From contig NC_088300.1 of NCBI RefSeq assembly GCF_032854445.1, forward strand, positions 50,771,682 to 50,835,681: DNA of 64,000 bases. The letters run 5' to 3'. Shown here in pieces: positions 1 to 11,691 of this stretch. Under the pieces are notes generated by a model, which saw only the letters and a program-made list of their open reading frames with translations, ran no database searches and had not been told where the DNA came from. This stretch comes from Liolophura sinensis (lineage: Eukaryota > Mollusca > Polyplacophora > Chitonida > Chitonidae). The translations under genes were made by a program, and so were the position numbers. Positions within the stretch are counted from its first letter, which is position 1, and each line of letters begins with the position of its first letter.

Positions 1-697
1 AATATATGTAAGACATGCAAAGTGTGGCTTTGTAGTTTGTGGCTCTGTAGACCATGACATTGTAGTGGCCTGTGTCAGTTGCATGTCATAAAATGCCAAA
101 GTTTCAGTGACATACTGAACATCCAGATGAATGAGAGAGGGCCACAACATTTCATGATGGTCTGAGGGGAGGCAAGCCATGGTGTTTTATTCTTCTTTAA
201 ATTAGGCAGGATCTTCAGATTTGTATGGTTTTCTTCTGGTCAGATATATCTTATGAATTTCACATAAGCCATACAAAATAGTAGAATAATTTAACATAAT
301 GAATGACAAGTAGTGCTGGATAAATTGGAGTAGGAAATGTAATATGTTTGCTGTTCACCTTTAAGGAAAATACATATATTAACAGTGAATTTAATGGCAA
401 GTATTTATTCCATTTAATTTCTGTAAACAATCATCTGAAGAGAAAAAAAATTATGCCACGGCTGTTGATAGAACTGCTTTACATTAAATTTTTGGATATG
501 ATCTGCCAGGGGCTATGGAATTTTTTTAAGCGACTTGGAAAGAACATAATTAAAATAATGCAAGCACATTACTGATCACCATTATAAAATAGAAAAAAAA
601 TTGTGATAATTGTGCATGATTCATCGGGGGATCAGTGCTGTGTCAGCTTATAGTACATATCCATATTTCAGAAAACAGCTTTAATATTGTTGAAGGG
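1..697. other. no gene seen; probable TACC intron or upstream flank
   Basis: This AT-rich stretch has no convincing coding exon. Short open frames have no domain or splice context. Because the first visible TACC exon at 1090 opens at a splice acceptor, this sequence is probably intronic. Confidence 0.5.
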
Positions 698-963
698 GGG
701 CCTCCGTGGCTCAGTCGGTTAGCGCGCTAGTGCAGCGTAATGACCCAGGAGCCTCTCACCAATGCAGTTGCTGTGAGTTCAAGTCCAGCTCATGCTGGCT
801 TCCTCTCCGGCCGTATGTGGGAAGGTCTTCCAGCAACCTGCGGATGGTCGTGGGTTTCCCCCGGGCTGTGCCCGGTTTCCACCCACCATAATGCTGGCCG
901 CTGTCGTATAAGTGAAATATTCTTGAGTACGGCGTAAAACACCAATCAAATAAATAAATAAAT
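698..963 (+). mobile_element. full-length tRNA-derived SINE (family A)
   Basis: The 5' head resembles a tRNA: an A-box-like stretch (gtggctcagtcggttagcgc, about 705-724) and a B-box-like stretch (gagttcaagtcc, about 775). A conserved middle follows, then a 3' end with ttcttgagtacggcgtaaaa and an (aaat)n tail. An 11-bp target-site duplication, aatattgttga, lies at 683-693 and 964-974, so both ends of the insertion are intact. The 3' domain recurs in SINE copies across this window. It resembles broadly distributed metazoan SINEs, but the exact family name is not asserted. Short open frames here are shadows. Confidence 0.9.
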
Positions 964-1089
964 AATATTGTTGACCATACTGTAGATATACATGCGAAAA
1001 AACGAAGAAGAAAGGAGACGGTCTTAATTTGAATTTTTCAATGCCAAATCTGATGTTGTTTTAAACTGTCATTTGTCACGTGTTGACAG

Positions 1090-1258
1090 GGATGATCTGT
1101 TGCAAATGAACACCCCTCCGGTAAAGAAAGGCACGCCCAAAGCAGGCAAGCACCCGGCTGTTAAGCGGCTGGAGCAGCATGTGGCGGGCACAGAGGAAGT
1201 GGGCGGAGCCAGAGAGGTGGATCAGATCTACAGCAGGACTCCTAACGCAGGAGAAAAG
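1090..1258 (+). CDS. TACC: TACC gene, exon a (linker)
   Basis: The acceptor is ttgacag before 1090 and the donor is gtgagg after 1258. The exon starts after the first base of a split codon and ends in phase 0 with the residues NAGEK. The product is basic then acidic, rich in P, K, G and E, with no fold visible. Confidence 0.75.
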
Positions 1259-4200
1259 GTGAGGGAGACATCAGGTGTGATAAGGATTTTAGAACTGGTG
1301 AGCATTGCAGAATTAATGTCCAACCTTATATGTCACAGGAAAAGATGTGAAATTGTTGGTGCTCATGTTAATACTCAAAAACATGGAATTGCATTTCATG
1401 TAACAAAAATGTTTTTCATTGGAAAGGTTCATTATTGATGAAAACATTGCATCAGACTTTTGGATACAGTATCTTGACATACATGCACATATATGGCAAA
1501 GCCTGTAGATCTGTAGATCTTGTCACAGAGTCTTGCCTGTTACAGTTGATACGTGTACATGCAGTAACCATACAGTACCACTGTAGAACTTTACAGTATT
1601 TCTTTCCCAGTTTACAGTATTGCAGGCTTTGGTTTGTTGAAATTTCTCTGCCCTATATTACTGTCACAGATCTTTAGGTTGAGATTAGCAGTGTACATAT
1701 AATTATACACTGTTCTCACTGGGTAAGTTGTCGATCATGTTTTGAAATAACAGAATTTAGAGATTTTAAAGTCTTGAAGTTTTATGTGGTTTTGATTGAG
1801 GGAGGATCAGAGGTATTTCAGACATGTTGGGTGGAATTTCATGACCCTTATTCTCCTGCCTGTATTAAGGACATTGACGAATCAGAGCTGCGCCGTCAGT
1901 TCTCCATCCCTGAAGTTCCACCAGTCATGAGCGACTCGTGGTTCGACCAGGTGAACACGTTCAAAGAGATGGAGGACTCGACAATGTCTCAGGACTCTGT
2001 AGACGTGTTCACGGGCTGGTCAGCGGCGCAGGACTACCCCGAGGGTCACCCGCTGGAGTACGAGGACCGTGAGGCTCGGGGTAGTAGTCAGGAGTTAGAC
2101 CAGGATGTACGTATATGCTGCAGGCCACTGTCTGCATCTTGCCCATTGCTCGTTCTGGGATGCGGCTTTGATGATCTCACTAGTTCATTGCATGGAATTC
2201 ATGGGAAGGGCCTGTGTTGCCTAGACTAGACACTGGATGCCTTTCTTAATAACAAGGTGTTTTTACTCTCCTTTCTTCAGAAGGAAACTTCAGAAGGTCC
2301 TGAAAATGATGCACATTGGTGATCAGACATGTCAGCCTGTGTGCTCTCCTAACACGTTGGCACGGTAGATTTAAATAGCATGTGATCAGTGTACAGATTT
2401 TATTTTCAGGTGTTTTAGGTGACACATGTTCTTCAGTTTCCGAATTGTGATTTTCTGAACATTTGTGTGTGTTTACTAACATTCTATGTCACATTTGCCT
2501 TTTTATTGAATGGCTGGATGCACAAGGACCTATTGGTTTGTGGATGTAGAAATGAGATAGAGGTGCTGTAAAAGGATATGTTTTTGATATTCTGAAGTGG
2601 ATAATTCTTTTCCTTTCCACAACAGGTTCTGGCAGAGATTATTGACAGATTTGTTCTTCTCGTTTCTCTGTGTGTTTACTAATGTTTTCTTCCACGGTTT
2701 TGAATGACTGGATGCACAAAAACTAATGGTCCTGTGATTTGTGGATGCATTATAGGTGATATGGAAGGATATATTTGTGATAAATGAACTTTCCTTAATT
2801 GTCCAGTTTCCACAGTTTTCATGGTAATGAAATAACTTATCAGAGTTGTTCAGTTGAAAATAAGCATAGGTAGATCAGATTATGACTTGACTGTTTAGGG
2901 GGAGGTGCGGGAGGTTGGGGGAGGGGGAACTCAGCCTCAAACTGTGGTAAATCAGGTTGTCTCTTACAGTATATACAGTTTTGGTTTTTATTTTTCCATA
3001 TCTTTCCCATGTTTTAATTAGGTGTTGCAAAGACACAGAGACATTGTACTGATTGAAGCCTTGTAATGTACATACATGTGCAAAATATTAATATTTCTTG
3101 ATTTGGAAGTATATCATTATTAGATTCAAAGTAAAACATGCACAGTTCCATGCAGCCAATCGTATGATTGATCTGTGAATTGATAAATGTAGTGTTTTTC
3201 TGCATCATTGCATCTTGCATCTCTATACTCCATGCCACACTAACCAAAACAAATTGGTTAGTTTGGCGCAATAAACTCTACAGATTTACAAGCTGATGAT
3301 GTACTACATGTATATGAATGGTTGGATGCACCCATACATTTACATGTAATGTCTGTTTTGCTGACATGTACAGTATGTACATGTACATTTAAATGTGTTT
3401 AAAATGACGAAGTTGTAGTAGAATTGACAGGAGCCTTTTTTTGAAACCTGTAGCGATGAAGGGTAGCCAGTTTGTTCATACTGGGCTGTCATGCCATTAG
3501 TGCTTTTCTTACTATTGTTTGCTTTCATAATAACTGATACCCTCCAATTTGTAAAAATCTACTTGTATCTAAATAACAAAGCAAAGAGTTTAGTTTTGTG
3601 ATTTTTATTTTAATTAATATGTAATTGTGAAGCTGGAGTTTAAAAAAATGTCTGGACTGATCTTCGGTTATACAATTTAATACACATGTCTGTAGTGTGT
3701 AAACAATATATCAGGTATTAGTATACTGATTGCATTGATTTAGACCCCAAAGTGAAGATAAATGCAAATGTAATTTTTATGCAGTAGCTATCTTGAATGT
3801 TCCAAAACTGTTGTATATCTCCTGACTTCTGTTATGTTTGTTTTTAGGCTGACAGTGGTCATGCTGGGAGTGCCTGTACTGCGTCACCCCCCAAGTCAGG
3901 CCCTGGTGGAGAGGATGACCTAGTAGATGTGAGACTTTCATTTAACATGACACAAAATATTGCTCTCATCCGCTGGACAAAAAATGAAGATAATACCTGA
4001 ACTGTATAGTTTTCAGCATGTAATGGAATAGACATTCTTGAAAAATGGTGAAAAACAATTAATGTGTATTTTTAATACACGAAGGACAAAAGACATTTTT
4101 TGTTTTCATTGAAAAACCTTTAACAAACCTTGATCGATAGACTTTCCATGACTGAAAAAAATTGAAGTCTGTACAATTTGCCTTAATTATTTTGAGTCTA

Positions 4201-7200
4201 AAGTTTATACATCTTGTTACAATAGAAATCAAGAAACACTGCTCATTTGTGTGCATGTTGAAATGAACTGAACAATGTTCCCTGGTTGTTCTCCTGGTCA
4301 TCATATCAAAATACCATTTGCTTTTATAGATGTTAAAGTACACTCAGCATGACATGAACAAACTTCGGAGAGATTTGGAACTGGAGTTTCAGGGGAGACT
4401 ACTCAGTAAAGAAAAAGAATGGTGCAAAAAAGTTGGTGATAGGGAGAAGGAAGCTTCAAATCTCAGAGATCAAGTAGAAAAGATCAAAGCTGCCCATGAG
4501 AACATGAAGTAAGGGTTTGATCATAAATTGATCAGTGATACGCTATTGCTGAACTATTTATACATTAGATGTGAATTTATGTCCTGATTTTAAAGTGTAA
4601 TGCAAATGAGATAATTTTCATAAAATTTCTGTTGGGTGGAATACATACTGTGATTATATTTTCAACAAAGGCTTTGTATGACATTGTTCTGCTGATTGCC
4701 TACAGACTATCCAGTATTGAAATATAATTGTGCTTGTGTTTGATGTCTTTATTTATTTGTAGGTCTATCGTGAGTGATTATGAGAAGACCATTTCACAAC
4801 TTGTGGGTAAGTAGTTTATAAATAATGCGGATTCAGCTTTTGTAACCAATGATGTCAATACATGCAATATGTTAATAAGATGTAATTTACTGTGTAACAG
4901 TCTCAAACTCCTCAGTTGTCAGTATAAGACACATTTCAGCTGACTGACATCATCTTAGTAGTGAAAGCAAATTCAGACTATTTTAACTTTGTAAGATTTT
5001 GTACTGATTTAAAAATTCTAATTGTTATAATGTTGTATGTTTTGTTTTTTAATTATCTAGCTGATAAGGAGAAATCCTCATCTGAATCCAAGGATTCTTT
5101 GGGAGAAATAATTAAAGACAGAGATCAGGTGGGAAACTAATGTAGACGTGAAAATATTGAACAATTCTTGCTAATTTTAATATTGTGTGAAAATAGACAG
5201 CGAATTCTGAAGAATCACATCATTATACAGTTGTACATTCAGAACTGCAAACAGATTTGCTACTTTAAGATTAAATTAAGGATGTTTACTTGTGTTTTTT
5301 TTCTTGCATAAGATAGGCAAAGTGTGTGGTGAAAATAGTTTGATTTATTTAATGATTTGCAATACCACAAATTAGTAGGATATGAAAACATACATGTAGT
5401 TTGATGAATGTCTAGGAAAAGATTGTTGTGTAACGTGGAATGTTATTGTGGCTGACTACCATGGGTTTAACAAATGATGTATATATATTACCTTCCAGGC
5501 TGTAGAAGATTTGAGGTCAGTAGAATCAGCCTTCTCCGATTTACACAGGAGATATGAGAAGATAAAAACAGTTGTAGATGGTTTTAAGAAGGTAATTATT
5601 ACGAGTGAATTATGTATACACAAGCAAAAATTTTGTGAAGTGAAACAACTTCCACATGTACATGTAGCTCAACTAAATTGGAGGTAAGGGCAGTAACTAG
5701 TGTAACCCCAGAATTTTGTCCGAAGTAGTTCTGTCCCTTTTCTTCTATCATTAACCATGTGTACTCAAATGCGCTCATTGTGTGAAATGTGGTTTATGGA
5801 GATTATCATGACATTGCGTGATCTGAGATGTTGTATCAGCATCGAGTTGTACAACAGCCCGACCTCAGACAACAAGATGTCGATACATCTGTGTGGAGCG
5901 CGCTCAGTCTTGTTGATTTGTATGTCCTATACCTCTTTTATTCAGCGAAATCAACGAGAATGATTTGGCAAACTTACAAGTTCAACCATGGTGCCGAAGT
6001 GCCTGATCACATCACTCGTAAACCCGCAAACAAACATAGCTTGTAATAAATATTAAATTAGGCGAATAAAAGTGAATGCAGATATTAAAACTGATTGAGA
6101 CTTATTTGAAAATAGTCCAAAATTTTCCACTTAATGATGCCTGATGAATAACCATAGTTTTGAACAAATACGTTTGCATTCAGTATCCCTACGCCACTCG
6201 GGATCCCCAGAAACAGTGCTGGCATCACCTCGGAGGTTAATTACATCAAAATCTGATTCACAGTAACAACACAAACAAATCAAATGTCAAAATGGAATAT
6301 TGCTGAACTAACTTGAATAAAAATAAAAAAAATTACCGCTGAAATTTCAGCTTAGAAAGAATTTGCAGGTTCGCCGGTGATATTTTATTGCTTGTATGTT
6401 TGTCAGTGTAGCACATCTCAAATATAGTTCTCTGTCACCAATGCGGTCGCTGTGAGTTCAAGTCCAGCTCATGCTGGCTTCCTCTCTGGCCGTCTGTCAG
6501 CAACGGTAGTGCAGATTGTAGTGGGCTCTTCCCGGTTTCCACCCACCATATTGCCGGTTGCCATTGTATAAGTGAAATATTCTTGAGTACGGCGTAAAAA
6601 ACCAATCTAATCAAATAAATCAAATATAGTTCAGGGGTTTCCCCAGTAAAGGGTGCAGACAAGGACAGGGAGTTCAAAGTAATCCTAGAAGGAGTGCTGA
6701 TGTCATCATCTGATACAAAACTTAGTATCAGATGGCTTGCATTGGATGCCTAGGAACAGATGGGCATATGATATATACCAGATAGCAGTATCATTATATT
6801 TGAAAGTGTGTACTGAGATTGTATAAAGAACATTATTTTGTTACGGTATTGTTACACATTAAAATATTTTAAAGTGTGGATTATTCTATTCATCCATGCA
6901 CAACACTTATTGACAATTCGTGTACATGTGTTTTTCATGTGTGTTTTGCACTGTGCTTTCCGACACTTTTAACACAGATGTACCTGTAAGACATAATTCA
7001 TATGTTCTGTTCACAGAATGAAGAGATTTTAAAGAAGAGCATCCAAGACTATCAGGGAAAGTTAAAAGGAGCAGAGCAGAGGTTTCAGGCTCTGAAGAAT
7101 CAGGCTGAAGAAAAGTTAGATCTGTGAGTAGAAACACGTCAAAATTACATTTTAAGGGCGGTATTAATTGCGCTATGCACCTTTTTAAGAACATGACACA

Positions 7201-10200
7201 TTGTACATTGAGTTCTAACTTTACCCCGCAATCGGCTAATTATACTTTAGAAACATTTTCGCTTTAATAATACGAAAAAAAGGTGAGGGTTAATCATACA
7301 AATGTATGAACACAAAAGTGTAATAACAAAGGTGATACTACAACATATAGGGTATATCCATTATTAGATATTTCGCCCTTTTAAAATGAGAAACCCTTCC
7401 CCTTCTAAAGTAACTTGGGTCCAAGCTCTTTAGTCTGTTGTTTAATCCTGCCTGTGCGATGACAATCCGTGGATAAGCTGCTCACGTACTGCTTTTACAT
7501 TACAAGAGAATAATGGTCGGATTGGTGTGGTCCCAAATCGTCAATGTGCGGAAAAAGTGACTCCATTAATAAAATAAATTATTCAACAACTTATCACCAC
7601 AAAGTATATATTTTTGAAAACTTGAGGAAAAATCTAATAATGTTTTTGATATAATCCTGATCATGTCTTGTACAGAGCAAACCAGGAGATTGAAAAGGTG
7701 AGAAAGAATAGCTCGTCAGAGGTGGCCAGGGCTAGAAGCTGTTGTCAGGAAGAAGGACCTGCAGGTGAAAAGTTTGGAGAAAACCCTGGAGACTAAGGTA
7801 ATGTAATTCCCAGGATTGGCACATATATACAGGCAAAACAATTTTCATCACATGACACAAATGGAAAGCTTATCTCGAATCATATTTTTATAGATGTAAC
7901 AGCATTTTTGAATTTGTCTGTGAGTAAATAGTTAACTTAATACTGGGAATGCATGAATTCCATGAAGACATCATCATATCTAACACCATCAAAGTTGTCT
8001 ATTGTGTTCACCGTACAATACAAGAGTTTAATGACATGTTTATATTAATAAAAAAAATCTTTAAAAATGATATTAATGAAGTCCTTTCAGTGGGTGATTA
8101 CCTTAATTCTTCAACCTTTTCAATGACCTCTGTGATAATATTTGGTATGACTTTAAGATGTGCAGAAATAATTTACACAGTTTTATGAAGCTTACATCTT
8201 TACTGACACAAACAAATCATTTTAGTGTCATTTTCAAAATAAACTTATGCATGAATTCCACTGAAAAAAGTGCTCTAGAGGTTGAAAAGGTTAAAGATTT
8301 ACAGTACTTAAATTTCTAGCTGTCTCTGCATTTAAACTGGTGTCAGTGCTTCAGAAATGTGTACAGTATTTTCCCTTTAAGTATTCTACACCAAACTTTC
8401 TTAAAAGTTAGTGCAGGATTAGTTCTCTGTTTTGAGACACTTTTTGAGGAAATATTTGTCCATGGGTAGCATCAGGATCATTTGTTCAGTCAGTTTATTT
8501 AGTTGGCTAAAGCAATGACCACGGTCAGTCATGCTAAGACAATGATATTGTAGGCTAAAATCCAGTTTTTACTTAAGACACAGTTGTATCTGATGCAAGG
8601 TGATTGTTTATGTTCGTAAGAATCCATATAAATTTATGAAATATCGCCTTTTAGTGCATTTTGTTTATTTTAGGAATTAAAAATCACATACATGCAGTAT
8701 GTAAGAGTTCAGATTGTTAGCTATTGCAAGATACAATCATTTCTGTTAGTGGTCGGGAATTTTTAGAAAATGTTGAATTAGCTGTAGTTTGGGTGTGTAG
8801 AAGCAATGGCCTACTTTATACCATGTTTATGGCACTGGTCTGTTATGTAGACAGTTAGGAATTAATGTATTCCTAGGTGTTTATAGCAACATGTTAGAAT
8901 CAGGGGTTGCCCTACATATAGTTTAGCTCTGGGAATTTTCCATGTTATTTCGATCAATAAAGTTGGGCGTCTAAGCCCTTCTCATGGCTCAGTACTTACA
9001 TGCACGTTTTCACATCTTCAGCTGAATGTTTCTGAGCCGGTTCCATTGTAAACTTTTGACATTGCACATTGTATGTGAGACATGTGATATGTCAGTGTGT
9101 CCTGCGCATTGCCTAGCCCTGCTGAATTCTAACATCAGCTTTACATAGATGATTTGAGGCTAGACTTCACCTGACATGCCACTGACTTCTCCTCTCGCAT
9201 TTTTTTTTTTTTTTTTTTTTTTTTTTTGTAGTAAACAGTAAACAGCGAGCAGGTTGTAAGCATGGGTTAGCTTATTCTAGACCAGCCCACTTTTTCACAG
9301 AAATTTCAAAAGCCATCCTCGACTTCAAGCAAATCTTCTTTTTCCCTCCACCCTGTTCGGGTGTTGGCCATACATGTGCACACTTCCTTTGTGTTGTCAA
9401 CTCAAGGAAGATTAATATCAACGACGATGATCTCAATTGCATCCATGTACAACATTCCTTCACAGGCAAATATTTGGTGAAAAATGCTTATTGATTTATT
9501 GCAAGTTTATGTGCCTCATCTTCTAGATTTTAAGCACTGTGCACTTTGACACTTTTAGAATTCTGTGTAAAGTCTGGCCTTGGCATCTACAAAATCTGCA
9601 GTTTTTAAAACTACTGTTCATAAATATCTGTGCCCAGACTAAGCAGAGTTTAATGCCAGAAGACCCCCATCCCCAACCAGCTCCCCATCCCCAACCAGCT
9701 CCCCACCTGTCCCACCCCCGGATTCATATTCATACCTGCCTCAACTTTAGTGGATCTCCCATGTGGCAAAGCAAGTTGCTGAGGTGCTCTGTTTTCCTGT
9801 CATGGAGCCATGTAAATCCTGTGTATTATAACTAAGGGTCTGTGACATTGACACAGAGGTGTGGAAAATCACTGGTAGAGTTTGTGTCTTACAGCGTTTA
9901 ATCTGTCTTACAGTCTAATCCCGCTCACCTGTGTGGGTAAGCTGGGGTCACCCATGGGACACCCAGGGGACATTAATAGTAGTTGATTATAGAGGTCGGT
10001 TTAAAGATTTTATAAAACTAAAAAGTCATACAAGTCTTCCAGTTAAATTTGTGAGTTTATCAGCCATGTCAAAATACCAAAAAAAGAGCCTATTCACTGC
10101 AATAGGCGATAAGTAATTTCAAGTAGACCAATGGCAGATGTATACACATGTATATGTACATCTATTTGTATATGAGGTAACTTACACTTAATTTTATTTT

Positions 10201-10690
10201 TTATTTTTTTCACACTCTGAAGTATTTGAGTCATAAGATGATCTTTTACAATCTAGATGATATTGATGTAAAGGTATGATGGTCTCACATAATTTTCATC
10301 CTTTTTTAATGGATTACTTTCGTGAGATCTGATTAACACCAGTAGACATTCATGTTTGTACAGATAAATCCTTAATACAGAAGTATGTGTGATGTCATCA
10401 AAACCCAACACTATTAGCATGGTAAGGTCTATATACTGACACTATACTGACCACTACATTGTCTTTGTACATGTAACCTATACACCTTTCCTGGAAATAC
10501 CAATATTTTGGAATCTTTGGCCTAACCATACGGTTATGGGGTTGACTTACTTACACCATTCAGTCTTTTAAATCTCCATTTTAATCTCCAGTCTCTTAAT
10601 GGTCATGTTTCTTTATTCCAGGTGAAGGAAAACGAAGAGCTGACATCGATATGTGATGAACTGATTGCTAAGGTGGGCACAGGACAGTGA
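1090..10690 (+). CDS. TACC: TACC-family protein (transforming acidic coiled-coil), 3' nine exons
   Basis: Nine exons are supported by GT-AG sites and matching phases: 1090-1258, 1870-2106, 3848-3928, 4330-4508, 4763-4806, 5061-5128, 5499-5591, 7017-7123, 7676-7797 and the terminal 10622-10690 (ten segments if the last is counted separately). From 4330 onward the translation matches the C-terminal TACC coiled coil: KYTQHDMNKLRRDLELEF, SIVSDYEKTISQLV, an AVEDLRSVESAFSDLHRRYE segment, NEEILKKSIQDYQGKLKGAE, and the closing ENEELTSICDELIAK. In the known family this domain dimerises and recruits the microtubule polymerase ch-TOG/XMAP215 (CKAP5) to centrosomes and spindles. The first two exons encode a polar, acidic linker typical of the poorly conserved N-terminal part. 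The start codon and more 5' exons lie outside the window. One exon contains a 1-base frame disruption at 7729-7731. A polyadenylation signal aataaa lies at 10782-10787. Which vertebrate paralogue (TACC1/2/3) it matches is not meaningful for a single invertebrate gene. Confidence 0.93.
1870..2106 (+). CDS. TACC: TACC gene, exon b (acidic linker)
   Basis: A 79-codon phase 0-0 exon runs between attaag and gtacgt. It is strongly acidic (many D and E, few K) and has a conserved-looking core, DSWFDQVNTFKEME. Acidity upstream of the coiled coil fits the family name. The open frame extends past both splice sites into intron sequence. Confidence 0.75.
3848..3928 (+). CDS. TACC: TACC gene, exon c
   Basis: A 27-codon phase 0-0 exon with a pyrimidine-rich acceptor (gtttttag) and donor gtgaga. 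The peptide is Ser/Pro/Gly rich and ends GGEDDLVD. It was identified by splice sites, phase and position between exons b and d, so confidence is lower than for the coiled-coil exons. Confidence 0.65.
4330..4508 (+). CDS. TACC: TACC gene, exon d (start of TACC coiled coil)
   Basis: Acceptor tttatag, donor gtaagg. The exon encodes 59 codons plus 2 bases, opening MLKYTQHDMNKLRRDLELEF, the N-terminal signature of the TACC domain, and continuing as a charged heptad-like coiled coil. The leading Met is internal to the protein, not a start. Confidence 0.9.
4763..4806 (+). CDS. TACC: TACC gene, exon e (44 bp)
   Basis: A short exon between tttgtag and gtaagt. With the split codons it reads KSIVSDYEKTISQLVA, matching the conserved 'EYEKTIAQ' segment of TACC proteins. 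Confidence 0.9.
5061..5128 (+). CDS. TACC: TACC gene, exon f (68 bp)
   Basis: Acceptor atctag, donor gtggga. It completes a split Ala and reads DKEKSSSESKDSLGEIIKDR. The Ser-rich spacer matches the break between coiled-coil blocks in the family. Confidence 0.88.
5499..5591 (+). CDS. TACC: TACC gene, exon g
   Basis: A 31-codon phase 0-0 exon with a strong acceptor (accttccag) and donor gtaatt. It encodes AVEDLRSVESAFSDLHRRYE followed by KIKTVVDGFKK, one of the most conserved TACC segments. Confidence 0.93.
6431..6619 (+). mobile_element. 5'-truncated SINE (family A) in a TACC intron
   Basis: The element begins inside the tRNA-like head (tctgtcaccaatgcggtcgc) and keeps the conserved 3' end with attcttgagtacggcgtaaa. 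A 13-bp target duplication, tcaaatatagttc, at 6418-6430 and 6620-6632 shows it inserted already truncated, as expected of LINE-driven reverse transcription. Confidence 0.85.
7017..7123 (+). CDS. TACC: TACC gene, exon h
   Basis: Acceptor ttcacag, donor gtgagt. Reads NEEILKKSIQDYQGKLKGAE then QRFQALKNQAEEKLDL, the core coiled coil. It ends after 2 bases of a Leu codon that the next exon completes. Confidence 0.93.
7676..7797 (+). CDS. TACC: TACC gene, exon i, with a one-base frame disruption
   Basis: Acceptor cttgtacag, donor gtaatg. The exon begins ANQEIEKVRKNSSSEVAR in the frame set by exon h. After the ggg run at 7729-7731 the family-like continuation VVRKKDLQVKSLEKTLETK is found one frame over. 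The exon is 122 bp, whereas 121 bp would keep phase with both neighbours. One extra G is therefore the simplest reading, as a sequencing/assembly error, a rare allele or a real lesion. Confidence 0.85.
9201..9227. repeat. poly(T) run
   Basis: An uninterrupted T tract of about 27 bp lies inside the last TACC intron. No recognisable retroposon body is adjacent. Its length in the assembly may be unreliable. Confidence 0.7.
10622..10690 (+). CDS. TACC: TACC gene, terminal exon with stop
   Basis: Acceptor tttattccag. Reads VKENEELTSICDELIAKVGT then GQ and TGA. The ICDELIAK motif followed by Gly and a near-immediate stop is the conserved C-terminus of TACC proteins, which fixes the gene's 3' end. 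The intron before it is about 2.8 kb. Confidence 0.93.
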   Translation: MKENEELTSICDELIAKVGTGQ

Positions 10691-10781
10691 CAAAACTTAG
10701 GCAGATTTTTGTACATAGATCAAATTCTGTTAATACCAAGCTCTTGACAGACTGATTTTAAGATGGCGTTCAAGGCAGCAG

Positions 10782-10787
10782 AATAAA
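10782..10787 (+). terminator. candidate polyadenylation signal of the TACC gene
   Basis: A canonical AATAAA lies 92 bp after the TACC stop codon. It is the first such hexamer downstream, but cleavage evidence is absent. Confidence 0.45.
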
Positions 10788-11103
10788 GCTGTATATTACT
10801 GGAAGATTGGAATTCTGCTTTAAATACATGATTCAGGGATTGTGAACTTAAAGAGTACAAACCAGGCTAAAAATTTCTGTGGAGGCAACCCAATAGTGAA
10901 ACCACTGGCCTGATAGTGGTTTGCCTGTGCTGAGGCAGTGAAATGATTGTGGCTGACAGAGAGAATGTGCCGATTGGCTGATCATCTTATCCACCAGCCT
11001 CAGCTTTGATTCTGCACCTTCAGCTCTGCCAGCAGTCGGAGGCTAGGTGAATGCTAGTGGAATGCTTGGTGAATAGAATTGGAATGCTAGTAGCCAGCTA
11101 CCA

Positions 11104-11691
11104 TTGTGCAATTGGTATGCCTCTAGGAGCCTGTTTCCGGTTGTACTCTCTGAATGACTCACCCATACTCATGCTGGAGCTGTACCATATGGAGAAGCAG
11201 CCATGCATGTCTTAATTGATACGGATGCTTTACGCGTGAAAAACAGCACATTGTGCAATTGGTATGCCTCTAGGAGCCTGTTCCCGGTTGTACTCTCTGA
11301 ATGACTCACCCATACTCATGCTGGAGCTGTACCATATGGAGAAGCAGCCATGTGTGTCTTAATTGATACGGATGCTTTACGCGTGAAAAACAGCACATTG
11401 TGCAATTGGTATGCCTCTAGGAGCCTGTTTTCGGTTGTACTCTCTGAATGACTCACCCATACTCATGCTGGAGCTGTACCATATGGAGAAGCAGCCATGC
11501 ATGTCTTAATTGATACGGATGCTTTACGCGTGAAAAACAGCACATTGTGCAATTGGTATGCCTCTAGGAGCCTGTTTCCGGTTGTACTCTCTGAATGACT
11601 CACCCATACTCATGCTGGAGTTGTACCATATGGAGAAGCAGCCATGTGTGTTTTAATTGATACGGATGCTTTATGCGTGAAAAACAGCACC
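11104..11691. repeat. 147-bp tandem repeat, four copies
   Basis: The landmark ttgtgcaattggtatgcctc starts at 11104, 11251, 11398 and 11545, exactly 147 bp apart. Copies differ by only a few substitutions. No frame stays open through the unit on the + strand, so it does not look coding. It lies about 400 bp past the TACC stop codon. Confidence 0.95.

Noticed and set aside
698-790. Possible tRNA gene
   Set aside because: A- and B-box-like text is present, but the sequence lacks a foldable anticodon arm and acceptor pairing. It continues into a SINE body and is flanked by an insertion duplication.
706-937. Open frames over the SINE, also at 35037-35258 and 44735-44920
   Set aside because: They recur only because the SINE recurs. 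Frames are not conserved between copies and no protein domain is present.
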